Shown here: in pieces, positions 38,532 to 46,236 of the stretch
Position numbering within the stretch: position 1 is the first letter of the stretch
Layout: every line of letters begins with the position of its first letter
DNA from: a virus
Virus record (IMG/VR): IMGVR_UViG_3300010885_066665
Location: 1 to 48,600 of that record
Direction: 5' to 3' (one strand)
DNA length: 48,600 bases
The notes under the pieces: generated by a model
Seen by the model: only the letters and a program-made list of their open reading frames with translations
Told to the model about the DNA's origin: nothing
The model's database searches: none
Program-made: the position numbers and the translations under genes

Positions 38532-39134
38532 ATGAGACCGAAGGATGTTTACGATCAAGCTGTGAAGAAGGGCAAACGGCTCAAGAGCTACGAGAATGTA
38601 GTGGCTCAGGACGCCGACTATTCCCTTTTGTACGCCAAGAACGTCTGCAAGGGCCCATTCGTCATGGGCGAGAGTTCGATTTCCAACCATCCATTTAACG
38701 CCTACCTATACTGCAAGGACGTTATCAAACAGAGGTGGTACTCTGCCGAGGATGCGATCAAGAAGGACTGTCGTAGTTCCTGCTGCTACGCTAGGGATGT
38801 GATAAAGGGAAGGTGGCACGACGCCGAGAGGAATATTGTCAAGTCGCCCGAATGGGCCGCCACTTATGCGGAAGAGGTGATGAAGTCCAGGTTCATCGAG
38901 GCCGAGACCACCATTTCGAAGAAGGAGGCCGCCGCCGTGAACTACTACCACTTTGTGATAAGAGGCAACTGGGATGGATGGACGCAACGGCAGATCATGA
39001 AATCCGAGGTCTGGATGTATTACTTGGCCAAGGGGATTGGGCACACGCTTCCCAAGGAACTCCATGACCAGATGATGCTTAGGAACCCGAGGAATGAGTA
39101 TGTCGCCCGATACATCAAGGAGTTTTGCCGATGA
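38532..39134 (+). CDS. Helical-repeat protein, family member 2
   Basis: A 200-residue member with six clear repeat units: LLYAKNVCKGPFVMGE, YLYCKDVIKQRWYSAE, CCYARDVIKGRWHDAE, ATYAEEVMKSRFIEAE, NYYHFVIRGNWDGW, and YYLAKGIGHTLPKELHDQMM, the last being the cap. The 'YA.DVIKGRW..AE' unit is the best-preserved version in the family and similar repeats occur in other phages, as I remember. The Trp and Tyr of each unit should pack in the core of a solenoid. It is coupled to the next member by ATGA. Function unknown. Confidence 0.78.
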   Translation: MRPKDVYDQAVKKGKRLKSYENVVAQDADYSLLYAKNVCKGPFVMGESSISNHPFNAYLYCKDVIKQRWYSAEDAIKKDCRSSCCYARDVIKGRWHDAERNIVKSPEWAATYAEEVMKSRFIEAETTISKKEAAAVNYYHFVIRGNWDGWTQRQIMKSEVWMYYLAKGIGHTLPKELHDQMMLRNPRNEYVARYIKEFCR

Positions 39135-39985
39135 AAACTCCGATGAAAACACCCAAGTGGCAAGTTGACAAGGAATGGGCGCTCCGTAGGGCCAAGCGCA
39201 AGGGCCGCCTTCCCGAGGATGTGGAAAGTCTCTTTTTGGGCGACCCAGATGCTTGCCTCAGGTACTCCAAATGCCTCGAAAAAGACGAAAATTTCAAGGG
39301 GCGACTTCCTGGATTACTTGAGGACTCCGTGTGCGAAGTCCTCGAATCAGAAAAATGGCCCAAATACATCCAGGAAAAAAAGGACTCCAGGGAGCGGGCG
39401 GTCGTCAAGTGGCTCACCGACTACTGCCGCGTCGGAAGGCTGCCGCAACGCATGGAGAGGTTGCTGTTTCGGTGCGTCGAGTCCAACATGGAGAGCCCCT
39501 ACAACTTCGGAGCCGAAAGGGCTCTCTTCTACGCGTCTAAGTTTCCCGAAATTCCCAAGGAGTATGAAAATCTCTTCTGGAAGTACGGACACACGGCTGT
39601 ACAGTACGCAATCCAATCCAATAAGAGAATGCCTCCCGATGTGGAAGAGGATTTCTTGAAGAACCAGACGGACGGGGATGATTTTGTCTCCTACTGCAAT
39701 GCGGTATTCAAGGGAAGAGCGCCAGAAAACATAGAGAACGCAATAATCGACAGCCCGGAACACTGCCTCTACTACGCGAAGGAGGTTATTTTGGGGCCTC
39801 TTCCGGGGTCATTGCACTCAGCGATGACCATGAGGAGCTTCGAGGAAAACGACACGACAGTTTCGGACTACTTTGAATTCATAAAGTTTGCGAGGAAATA
39901 TGTAATAGGAACACTTGTTAATTTCGACAAAAACGCTACAGTAAAGGAGGTTCTTGCCGAACTCGGACTCACAGAATATTCATGA
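39131..39985 (+). CDS. Helical-repeat protein, family member 3
   Basis: A 284-residue member starting at ATG 39131, overlapping the stop before it. Units include ALRRAKRKGRLPEDVES, RYSKCLEKDENFKGRLPG, KWLTDYCRVGRLPQRMER, FYASKFPEIPKEYENLF, QYAIQSNKRMPPDVEE, and SYCNAVFKGRAPENIENA, then the cap YAKEVILGPLPGSLHSAM and MRSFEENDTTVSDYFEF. The C-terminal 40 residues (RKYVIGTLVNFDKNATVKEV) extend past the cap. It is the longest of the family and the most divergent. It is coupled to member 4 by ATGA. Function unknown. Confidence 0.75.
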   Translation: MKTPMKTPKWQVDKEWALRRAKRKGRLPEDVESLFLGDPDACLRYSKCLEKDENFKGRLPGLLEDSVCEVLESEKWPKYIQEKKDSRERAVVKWLTDYCRVGRLPQRMERLLFRCVESNMESPYNFGAERALFYASKFPEIPKEYENLFWKYGHTAVQYAIQSNKRMPPDVEEDFLKNQTDGDDFVSYCNAVFKGRAPENIENAIIDSPEHCLYYAKEVILGPLPGSLHSAMTMRSFEENDTTVSDYFEFIKFARKYVIGTLVNFDKNATVKEVLAELGLTEYS

Positions 39986-40365
39986 AAGATTGGATCATAA
40001 TACAGTCGTATATTCAGGCAAGGGAAATCGGACCTGTCCCCAAGATGGAAGGCATCATAGCCCAGAGCGGCGAGGCTTCATACTTCTACGCCCTCAAGGT
40101 TCTCCACGGAAGGTTCGAGAGGGGCGAAGACTCAATCGCCAAGACTCCCACGTGGGCCGTCAAATACGCCCGGTTTATCATTAGGACAAGGTTTGAGAGG
40201 GCCGAAAAGCACATGTGCTCGAGCCCGGAATGCTGCTACGAATACTTCAAGCATGTGGTGAAGCAGAAGCTCCCCGAAAACATGCACCAAGCAATGGTCA
40301 TGCACAGCTTTAAGAGTCCGCTCGACCATTTCATTAAAAAATACTTCAAAGAGATAAAAAAGTGA
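39982..40365 (+). CDS. Helical-repeat protein, family member 4
   Basis: A 127-residue member with units FYALKVLHGRFERGEDS, KYARFIIRTRFERAEK, and EYFKHVVKQKLPENMHQA, followed by MVMHSFKSPLDHFIKKYF. The cap is close to that of member 1 (LPEDMHQFMVMKSFESP versus LPENMHQAMVMHSFKSP). It is the shortest clean version and useful as a family reference. It is coupled to a GT9-like gene by GTGA, so its product and the transferase are made together. Function unknown. Confidence 0.75.
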   Translation: MKDWIIIQSYIQAREIGPVPKMEGIIAQSGEASYFYALKVLHGRFERGEDSIAKTPTWAVKYARFIIRTRFERAEKHMCSSPECCYEYFKHVVKQKLPENMHQAMVMHSFKSPLDHFIKKYFKEIKK

Positions 40366-41255
40366 AAAACATAATCGTTGTCGTTCAAGGCGGCCTGGGC
40401 GACCAGCTGTGCGCCGAGCCTGTCATACGTAAGATTATAGCGAGGCATCCCGACAAGAGCGTCCATGTTGTGGGCGAGTCCTTGTTCTTCCGACATCTCG
40501 AAGCGGAGATTCATCCGTATGAATCTAGTATTGAGACGGATGAGGGAAGCCTTGTCTTGGAGACATTTTCCGCCGAGAGGCAATTCGGAGTCAGAATAAC
40601 ATCTTTGCATCCGGTCGATTTCATATCGATTTCCACAATGAAAAATACGCTCTCCTCCCTCGACAAGCAGATGGTTCTTTCGGCAGACAGAAAAAGTCCA
40701 GAAGGAGGGCTTCTCCTGATTCACCCCGGAAAGACATGGCCTAACAGGACATTTCCAAAACCATGGTGGCAGGAAGTAATCGACCTCGCCTCCAAAAAGA
40801 GGAAGTGCGCCCTTATAGGAACACATATTGATGAGGACAAGGGACTGGTCGATGTGGATTGCCCTCCGAATTGCCTCGATCTGAGAGGCAAGACGACAAT
40901 CGAAGAATTGATCTCCCTTGTTTCTGCGAATGACGTTCTCTCCAATGATTCGTTCCCTGTCCACATCGCAGGAGCCTTCGACAACTGGATATTTATGATC
41001 CCCACGGCGAAGCACCCCGAGCACGTTCTCCCGTTTAGGATGGGTGGTCAGTCCCATAAGGTCTGCTGCCCCGTCAAGAGACTCATGTCCGAGGACATGC
41101 CCGTCACCTCCCCCGGAGTCTATCCTCGTTCCGACCAAGTTCCCGAAGGGTTCGACATTATGGAATATTTGCCCCGCCCCGAGGATCTCGCGGAGATCGT
41201 CCTGAAAAAGTCCTTGCCGGGCGGTAGAAGGCAAGGACCGGTGCTTTGGTGTTAA
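40362..41255 (+). CDS. GT9-like (heptosyltransferase-type) glycosyltransferase
   Basis: A 297-residue protein starting at GTG 40362. KNIIVVVQGGLGDQLCAEPV, then IRKIIARHPDKSVHVVGES is the N-terminal domain of GT9 enzymes. The C-terminal domain has LLIHPGKTWPNRTFPKPWWQ, ALIGTHIDEDKGLV, then LDLRGKTTIEELISLVSAND and LSNDSFPVHIAGAF, which is the nucleotide-sugar site. Such enzymes move heptose or related sugars to a glycan. The C-terminal tail is partly encoded by dyad element 7. It lies in the middle of the repeat-protein family, an unexpected place for a sugar enzyme. Confidence 0.85.
   Translation: MKNIIVVVQGGLGDQLCAEPVIRKIIARHPDKSVHVVGESLFFRHLEAEIHPYESSIETDEGSLVLETFSAERQFGVRITSLHPVDFISISTMKNTLSSLDKQMVLSADRKSPEGGLLLIHPGKTWPNRTFPKPWWQEVIDLASKKRKCALIGTHIDEDKGLVDVDCPPNCLDLRGKTTIEELISLVSANDVLSNDSFPVHIAGAFDNWIFMIPTAKHPEHVLPFRMGGQSHKVCCPVKRLMSEDMPVTSPGVYPRSDQVPEGFDIMEYLPRPEDLAEIVLKKSLPGGRRQGPVLWC
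41213..41225 (+). repeat. Dyad element 7 (CTTGCCGGGCGGT)
   Basis: Copy inside the 3' end of the GT9-like gene; its left arm is the least preserved of the set (core GCC-N-GGCGGT intact). Confidence 0.65.
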
Positions 41256-41266
41256 AGGAGTCAGAA

Positions 41267-41440
41267 ATGAACAGACGAACGGTTGCTCTGCTTCTTGTTT
41301 TTTCCTTCCTTGGAGGCTCCGCATTTGCGGCAAAGACCTACAAGTACAGATGCCCCAAATGCAAGCTGATCCAGGAATACGGCCAGCCGGGATCAAAGAA
41401 GTGCCCCAACGACGGCCACACCATGATCAGGATGAACTAG
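41267..41440 (+). CDS. Secreted small zinc-ribbon protein
   Basis: A 57-residue protein starting at ATG 41267 with AAAGGAG six bases upstream. Residues 1-22 are a signal peptide (NRRTVALLLVFSFLGGSAFA, with cleavage after AFA). The mature part has CPKCKLIQEYGQPGSKKCPN, a four-Cys/His zinc ribbon with a C-terminal GH. An exported metal-binding protein on the periplasmic side is likely. Its stop touches the next start without a gap. Confidence 0.72.
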   Translation: MNRRTVALLLVFSFLGGSAFAAKTYKYRCPKCKLIQEYGQPGSKKCPNDGHTMIRMN

Positions 41441-41647
41441 ATGTTCAAGGTGAACGAAATAAAAAGCTGGGCCAAGAGACACGGCATCACTCTGAAGAAG
41501 AAGGGCGAAGGATACGTCTGGTTCGAGGAGGGATTCGATGAGTCGGCTCCCTCCTCGATAGACGACGCCGTTTTCGCCATATACAATAAGATCACCGGCG
41601 GAAAGTACGTGGGACACCAGAAGAAATACAGGAGTGGCGATGCTTAA
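41441..41647 (+). CDS. Small unknown protein
   Basis: A 68-residue protein beginning directly after the preceding stop. FKVNEIKSWAKRHGITLKKK, then GEGYVWFEEGFDESAPSSID, then DAVFAIYNKITGG is an alpha/beta layout seen in small phage proteins. The helix 'V..IK.WAK.HG....KK' is common at the N-terminus of these. Eight bases overlap with the next gene. Function unknown. Confidence 0.65.
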   Translation: MFKVNEIKSWAKRHGITLKKKGEGYVWFEEGFDESAPSSIDDAVFAIYNKITGGKYVGHQKKYRSGDA

Positions 41648-42377
41648 TTTCAACAAGTTTTCGGACCTGCGAAAGGTTTTTGAAAACACCATCACAAAGG
41701 AAGACTTGATCGTGGCCCTCTTCGAGGATGTCCCCGGGCTGGAGACGTTCACGTTCAGCGTGACCAACGAGTACGACGACAGCAACTACTCGGATCATTC
41801 GAGGCTCTTGAAAATCAACGGCATCAGGATCGACTACGACAACAACTACGAGGGCGACGAGGGCTTCGAAGACTACGAGGAGGAAGAGGCGGCGTCTAAT
41901 CATCCGGTGGGTGAAAAAATCTCCGACATTAGGGCGATATCTGCCATCAGGGAGGTCGTTGACATGGTCGGAGCCTCCTTCGGATATGACGATTCTCATG
42001 TTGTGACGAGGGACTCATTTAGTCCAAGGCGACTTTCGAAGTCGGACAAGGCGGAGAGGGAATACGCCATTAGCTACCTCACGGGGAAGAAGATTGACGA
42101 TGCGTTCTTCCTTAAGAACGACGCGAAGTGGGCCCTCTACTACGCGGCCGACCACGGCAGGTTCGACGAGGAGGTTGAGTTCAAAATCTTCGCGAAGAAG
42201 GGAAGAATGCGGGAAGCCTACGAATATGCCAAGCGTGTGATCAAGGGAGCCCTGCCTGAGGTTGTGGAGAATTTTTTCATCCTCTCCACTTCAAGCAAGC
42301 ACGACGACCACGAATGCCTGAAGAAATACTTGGAATTCAAAAATTCCAAACCCAAAAAGGCGGCCGCCAGGCGGTAA
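41640..42377 (+). CDS. Helical-repeat protein, family member 5, with N-terminal domain
   Basis: A 245-residue protein starting at ATG 41640, five bases after AGGAG. Residues 1-130 are a separate acidic alpha/beta domain (LRKVFENTITKEDLIVALFE, then ETFTFSVTNEYDDSNYSDH). Residues 140-235 hold repeat units: REYAISYLTGKKIDDAF, LYYAADHGRFDEEVE, AYEYAKRVIKGALPEVVENF, and the cap-like FILSTSSKHDDHECLKKYLE. The family member is thus fused to a new N-terminal domain. The last codons (A-A-A-R-R-stop) come from dyad element 8. Function unknown. Confidence 0.7.
   Translation: MLNFNKFSDLRKVFENTITKEDLIVALFEDVPGLETFTFSVTNEYDDSNYSDHSRLLKINGIRIDYDNNYEGDEGFEDYEEEEAASNHPVGEKISDIRAISAIREVVDMVGASFGYDDSHVVTRDSFSPRRLSKSDKAEREYAISYLTGKKIDDAFFLKNDAKWALYYAADHGRFDEEVEFKIFAKKGRMREAYEYAKRVIKGALPEVVENFFILSTSSKHDDHECLKKYLEFKNSKPKKAAARR
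42363..42375 (+). repeat. Dyad element 8 (GCCGCCAGGCGGT)
   Basis: Copy overlapping the end of the repeat gene and giving its stop codon. ACAAGGAG follows nine bases later, before the WGR-ligase ATG. Confidence 0.78.
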
Positions 42378-42398
42378 GGGGATTACAAGGAGAAAAAC

Positions 42399-43451
42399 AT
42401 GGAAGCCGCAAATCTGTATTTCAAAGAGGGTTCGAGCGACAAGGTCTACCACGCCACCATCGAGAAGGCGGCCCTGGATCTTTATGTCGTCAACTTCGCG
42501 TATGGCCGGCGGGGGTCGGCTCTGACCACGGGGTCGAAGACCTCTTCTCCCGTCACCCTGGAAAAGGCGAGAAGCATCTTCAACAAGCTCGTGGGCGAGA
42601 AGATGTCGAAGGGCTACCGCCACATTGAGGGAGCAACGGGCGAGGGTTCGATCCCGGTCGCCAAGGATCTTCCCGACACTCCGACCGAAATTCAGTGCGT
42701 CCTTCTCAACCCAATAGAGGAGGAGGAGGCGATGAACCTCCTTAAGAACGACGATTGGGCGGCTCAGCCAAAGCTCGACGGGGTGAGGTTCATGCTCCGC
42801 AAGCAGAAGTCCACCGTCACGGCCCTCAATAGGAAGGGCAAGCAAGCCAGCGTCCCCAACAATGTCGCCGCGATGGCCTCCAAGATCGAGTCTGACTTCT
42901 TCATCGACGGCGAACTCATCGGGAGTTCGTACCACATTTTCGACATCCTTGAACATGACGGAAAATGCTTGAGGAAGAAGTCGCTCGCCCAAAGGATCAA
43001 GGTTCTTGAGTCCTTGATGGGAAGCATCGACGCAGATTTCGTCTTTGTGGGCATTCACCTTGGCAAGGACAAAAAGAAACTCTACAATTCCCTCCTCAAG
43101 GAAAACAAGGAAGGGATTGTGTTCAAGCACCTTGACGCCCACTACAGCGTAGGCCGTCCCGCAAGCGGAGGCAATTACCTCAAGCATAAGTTCTATTCTA
43201 CCTGCAGTTGTGTCGTGACGGAGGCGAACCAGAAGAGGAGCGTGGCGGTGGCCCTTGAGGGGGTTGGGGTTGGCAACGTCACCATCCCATCCAACTTCGA
43301 TGTTCCGAAAAAGGGGGACGTTGTGGAGGTCAAGTACCTCTACGCATACAAGGGTGGATCGCTCTACCAGCCGATCTATCTCGGCAAGCGTTCCGATATA
43401 GACGCGGACGAATGCTTGCTTGCCCAGCTTAAGTACAAATCAGAGGACTGA
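42399..43451 (+). CDS. WGR domain-ATP-dependent DNA ligase fusion
   Basis: A 350-residue protein. Residues 1-75 are a WGR domain (KEGSSDKVYHATIEKAALDL, then YVVNFAYGRRGSALTTGSK), with Tyr35 where Trp is usual. Residues 95-350 are a ligase adenylation core: motif I K125-L-D-G (AAQPKLDGVRFML), motif III FFIDGELIG, IIIa YHIFDILE, motif IV EGIVFKHLDA, motif V YLKHKF, and a short OB-fold (VGVGNVTIPSNFDVPKKGDV). WGR domains bind DNA ends or nicks (as in PARP), so the fusion is a DNA-break-targeted ligase. It follows dyad element 8 and AAGGAG. Confidence 0.88.
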   Translation: MEAANLYFKEGSSDKVYHATIEKAALDLYVVNFAYGRRGSALTTGSKTSSPVTLEKARSIFNKLVGEKMSKGYRHIEGATGEGSIPVAKDLPDTPTEIQCVLLNPIEEEEAMNLLKNDDWAAQPKLDGVRFMLRKQKSTVTALNRKGKQASVPNNVAAMASKIESDFFIDGELIGSSYHIFDILEHDGKCLRKKSLAQRIKVLESLMGSIDADFVFVGIHLGKDKKKLYNSLLKENKEGIVFKHLDAHYSVGRPASGGNYLKHKFYSTCSCVVTEANQKRSVAVALEGVGVGNVTIPSNFDVPKKGDVVEVKYLYAYKGGSLYQPIYLGKRSDIDADECLLAQLKYKSED

Positions 43452-43466
43452 ATCGAAAGGGTTTTC

Positions 43467-43697
43467 ATGGAGGATTTTTTTAGGTCGTCGGTTTCTGTCG
43501 TCTGCGCTTTGTTTGCGGCAGTCCCGATCACCCTGGGGGTCGTCATAGTTTGCGTCACTATGACGGCAACCTTCGTTGACTTTTTCGGGCTCAACTCAAA
43601 CGGGAGTTGTTTGGGAATGAAAGTATTGAATGGGTCCTTGATCTTTTCCTTTCTCTCGTACTTCTTTGTTTTTGCCTATTTGGTGAGGTTCTTTTGA
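43467..43697 (+). CDS. Small two-span membrane protein
   Basis: A 76-residue protein with two hydrophobic segments (VSVVCALFAAVPITLGVVIV near residues 9-28 and SLIFSFLSYFFVFAYLVRFF at 57-76) and a short loop. GAAAGGG lies before ATG 43467. The layout is like a holin-class or small membrane helper, but evidence stops at topology. It shares a one-base overlap (TGATG) with the next gene. Function unknown. Confidence 0.62.
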   Translation: MEDFFRSSVSVVCALFAAVPITLGVVIVCVTMTATFVDFFGLNSNGSCLGMKVLNGSLIFSFLSYFFVFAYLVRFF

Positions 43698-44221
43698 TGA
43701 CAAGAATCAAGGTCAGCAAAAAATCTAATCTAGTTTCTGATGTATTCGTCCAACAAAGTGGCGACTTGGCCGCGTTGGAAATTCTCCTCAACGAGGACGA
43801 CATAGTCATCGCCGCCCACAGCGATTCGAAGCTTCCTTCGATCCTTGTGGGTAAGGGTTCGGAGCCGTTTACAAAAATCACTTTTTTGGATTTTGAGGGG
43901 ATGAAGGTTTGGTCTGCCGAAATATCTGGCCGGATTTTGAGGCTGTGCCTTGCCAAGTTTGAACCCAAGCCCCGGCCAACGAAGGCCAAGGACAACCCCG
44001 CCAAAAAAGAGGAGTTCCCGGAAGGACTGTCCAAGTGGCAGCCCTCTTCGAGGATGTGGGTTGACCCTCCGAGCGGTTGGCAATTCGGGTTTCCAAAGGT
44101 TTGGGACAAGGAAAAGCACGAGGATTTCGAAAGCTGGCTTGTCGCGGAAGGCTATCCCGAAAGGGAAATCAAAAGGATGGGCGATTATTTTCATTGCCGT
44201 TTTTGGGCCGCGGAGAAATAA
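43697..44221 (+). CDS. Unknown protein
   Basis: A 174-residue protein starting at ATG 43697. The N-terminal 90 residues are alpha/beta (VSDVFVQQSGDLAALEILLN, then IVIAAHSDSKLPSILVGKGS), then a Pro/Lys-rich link (EPKPRPTKAKDNPAKKEEFP) and a C-terminal Trp-rich region (WQPSSRMWVDPPSGWQFGFP, then EDFESWLVAEGYPEREIKRM, HCRFWAAEK). I do not recognise a family. The Trp-rich end may bind a partner. GAGG is the ribosome site. Confidence 0.6.
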   Translation: MTRIKVSKKSNLVSDVFVQQSGDLAALEILLNEDDIVIAAHSDSKLPSILVGKGSEPFTKITFLDFEGMKVWSAEISGRILRLCLAKFEPKPRPTKAKDNPAKKEEFPEGLSKWQPSSRMWVDPPSGWQFGFPKVWDKEKHEDFESWLVAEGYPEREIKRMGDYFHCRFWAAEK

Positions 44222-44224
44222 AAA

Positions 44225-44485
44225 ATGGACAACACGGAAAATCTATTTAAGTGTCTGAAGATTCTGCCTACCGACTACGACAATTTTGGTGGAGAGATCA
44301 AAAGATGGGGGGATCGTCTTTTGGACTACCCAGACTGCTCTCGCGGATGTAAATTTTTTGTTAAACTGATCGAGCCTCACTCCTCCGATTGGGGAGTCTG
44401 TGCGAAGCCAAAGTCCCCGAGGGCGGGCATGCTCACGTGGGAACACCAGGCGGGATTTGGTTGCTTTGAACCTGAGGAGTCCTAA
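44225..44485 (+). CDS. Small protein with conserved Cys/Trp block
   Basis: An 86-residue protein with YPDCSRGCKFFVKLIEPHSS, then DWGVCAKPKSPRAGMLTWEH, then QAGFGCFEPEE. The C-x3-C and two later Cys may bind a metal, and the 'DWGVC..P.SPRAG.LT.EHQ...GC' block is shared by a bacterial family I have seen but cannot name surely. The N-terminus is helical (KCLKILPTDYDNFGGEIKRW). GGAG precedes the ATG. Function unknown. Confidence 0.65.
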   Translation: MDNTENLFKCLKILPTDYDNFGGEIKRWGDRLLDYPDCSRGCKFFVKLIEPHSSDWGVCAKPKSPRAGMLTWEHQAGFGCFEPEES

Positions 44486-44486
44486 G

Positions 44487-44837
44487 ATGGGATGCAGCTT
44501 TAACTACGTGATGGTTCCCAAGAAGGTTCAATCCGTCAAGGATCTCAGGGAATTCTACGAGCAACACAAGAACAAGCTCCTAGAGGAGTACGGCGAGGAT
44601 TTCGAGGGATATTCGGGAGACATGGCCGTTGACGATGGCGAGTTGGTGGTCAATAAAGACTTAAAGCTCTCCGTCCCCAGCATCAAGAAGGAAATCAGCC
44701 AGAAGATGGTCGAAAAGGATTATTCTCTCTTTGAAAAGATGATGAATTTGTGTGAAGGCCACTGCGAGAAGTGGGGTTCGAGCATGGCCATAAGAGTCAA
44801 CGATCAGTGGGCCATATGCGGAGCGTATAGCGATTGA
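44487..44837 (+). CDS. Small unknown protein
   Basis: A 116-residue protein starting at ATG 44487, after GAGGAG. It reads GCSFNYVMVPKKVQSVKDLR, then EFYEQHKNKLLEEYGEDFEG, a helical middle, then LFEKMMNLCEGHCEKWGSSM and IRVNDQWAICGAYSD. Two Cys groups (CEGHC, and Cys near the end) may bind a metal. Alpha/beta fold is likely. It is the last gene before the disrupted membrane-protein gene. Function unknown. Confidence 0.6.
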   Translation: MGCSFNYVMVPKKVQSVKDLREFYEQHKNKLLEEYGEDFEGYSGDMAVDDGELVVNKDLKLSVPSIKKEISQKMVEKDYSLFEKMMNLCEGHCEKWGSSMAIRVNDQWAICGAYSD

Positions 44838-44947
44838 ATTCGTCATCATTGTTGGGAACAAATTCAATCAATATAGGTTATTACGCCCATTGGATTTTTC
44901 TTCACATTTTCGTATACAATACTTCCCATTGGATTTTTATACACCCC

Positions 44948-44991
44948 CCGCCAGAAAACCCAGTCCCTTTAGGGGCTGGGATGAATGGCGG
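44948..44991 (+). other. Left-end hairpin of the TnpB element
   Basis: Inner stem of nine pairs (44959-44967 with 44972-44980, loop TTTA, one G-T pair) inside an outer CCGCCA/TGGCGG pair (44948-44953 with 44986-44991). This is the left recognition structure. Confidence 0.75.
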
Positions 44992-45058
44992 ATAAATGTG
45001 AAAAAATTTCAACGCAGGTGCATACATAATTATGCGGGCATAAAAGCCTTGCATAATT

Positions 45059-46228
45059 ATGGTTCACTATACTTACAAATACAGACTGTATCCAAATAAG
45101 GAACAACAAAACAAACTAGCCATTCACTTTGGTTGCTGCAGGTATGTGTACAACCACTTTCTTGACCAGAGAAAACAATCATACATTAACACCAAGAAAA
45201 GTCCCAACTACTACAAACAAGCAAAAGAACTGACGAACCTCAAGAAAGAAAAGGATTGGCTATATGAAACCAACAGCCAAGTATTGCAGTTTGAACTCAA
45301 GTGTCTTGACATAGCGTACAACAACTTCTTCAGCAAAAGAGCAAAATTACCCAAGTTCCACAGCAGACGAGACAAACAAAGTTTTACAGTCCCGCAATTT
45401 GTGGAAGTGAAGGAAAACAAAATTCACTTTCCCAAATTCAACGAAGGTATAAAGGTTAAACTGCACCGCCCTATCACTGGCAACATAAGACACGCAACAT
45501 TGAGCATGAACAAGGCTGGGCAGTACTTCGTGAGTATCCTTGTTGAGAAAGAAATCAAATCTCTCAAGAAAAACAAGAACAAGGTGGGAGTTGATCTTGG
45601 AATTAACAGCCTTGCAACACTGAGCAACGGCAAGAAATACAAGAATATCCGTAGTTACAAGAACCTTGAGGTTAGACTACGAATGTTGAACAAAGAACAC
45701 AGCAGGAAAAACAAGGGGAGTAAAAACAAAGAAAAATCAAGAAAACGATTGGCAAAGTTGCACTTGAAGATAGCAAACATTCGTAATGACCACTTGCATA
45801 AGGTAAGTCGCCAAATAATCAACGAGAACCAAGTGATTTGTTTGGAAGACTTGAATGTAAGTGGCATGATGAAAAACAGATGTTTGAGCAAGAGTGTTGC
45901 CGATGTATCAATGAGCGAGTTTGTTCGTCAAATTGAATACAAGGCAAACTGGTATGGCAGAAAGGTTGTTAAGATTGGAAGATGGTTTCCCTCAAGCAAG
46001 ACTTGTTCAAAGTGCAATTTTGTGGTAGAAAATTTACCATTGAGCGTTCGCAGTTGGGAGTGTCCGAAGTGCAAGACCAAGCATGATCGTGACACCAATG
46101 CTGCGATTAACATACTCAATGAAGCGAAAAGAACCGTAGGAACTACGGGAATAGCCTGTGGACTTGGTGTAAGACCTGAGAGTAATCAAGGGCAACCGAG
46201 GTCGAAGCAGGAAGCCCACTCCCTTTAG
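45059..46228 (+). CDS. tnpB: TnpB RNA-guided nuclease
   Basis: A 389-residue TnpB. The N-terminal region begins YKYRLYPNKEQQNKLAIHFG, the usual opening. The RuvC-like active site has D179 (VGVDLGINSLATLSNG), E263 (ICLEDLNVSGMM) and D345 (KHDRDTNAAINIL), and the zinc finger C316-x2-C319 with C335-x2-C338, so it appears intact. TnpB uses an RNA from the element's right end to cut DNA next to a short target motif and thus keeps the element in place. There is no strong ribosome site before ATG 45059. The stop lies inside the right-end hairpin. It is AT-rich compared with its neighbours. Confidence 0.93.
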   Translation: MVHYTYKYRLYPNKEQQNKLAIHFGCCRYVYNHFLDQRKQSYINTKKSPNYYKQAKELTNLKKEKDWLYETNSQVLQFELKCLDIAYNNFFSKRAKLPKFHSRRDKQSFTVPQFVEVKENKIHFPKFNEGIKVKLHRPITGNIRHATLSMNKAGQYFVSILVEKEIKSLKKNKNKVGVDLGINSLATLSNGKKYKNIRSYKNLEVRLRMLNKEHSRKNKGSKNKEKSRKRLAKLHLKIANIRNDHLHKVSRQIINENQVICLEDLNVSGMMKNRCLSKSVADVSMSEFVRQIEYKANWYGRKVVKIGRWFPSSKTCSKCNFVVENLPLSVRSWECPKCKTKHDRDTNAAINILNEAKRTVGTTGIACGLGVRPESNQGQPRSKQEAHSL

Positions 46229-46236
46229 GGGTTGGG
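46215..46236 (+). other. Right-end hairpin / presumed omega-RNA scaffold end
   Basis: Stem CCCACTCCC (46215-46223) with GGGGTTGGG (46228-46236), loop TTTA; one mismatch and one G-T. It overlaps the tnpB stop codon and matches the left-end hairpin. In this family the guide RNA normally ends at or near this structure, and the flanking DNA to its right (from about 46246) would supply the guide. Confidence 0.65.

Noticed and set aside
44886-44938. Two copies of CCCATTGGATTTTT as a target duplication or small repeat array
   Set aside because: Both fall in frame in the split gene as K-N-P-M-G codons, so coding repeat explains them.
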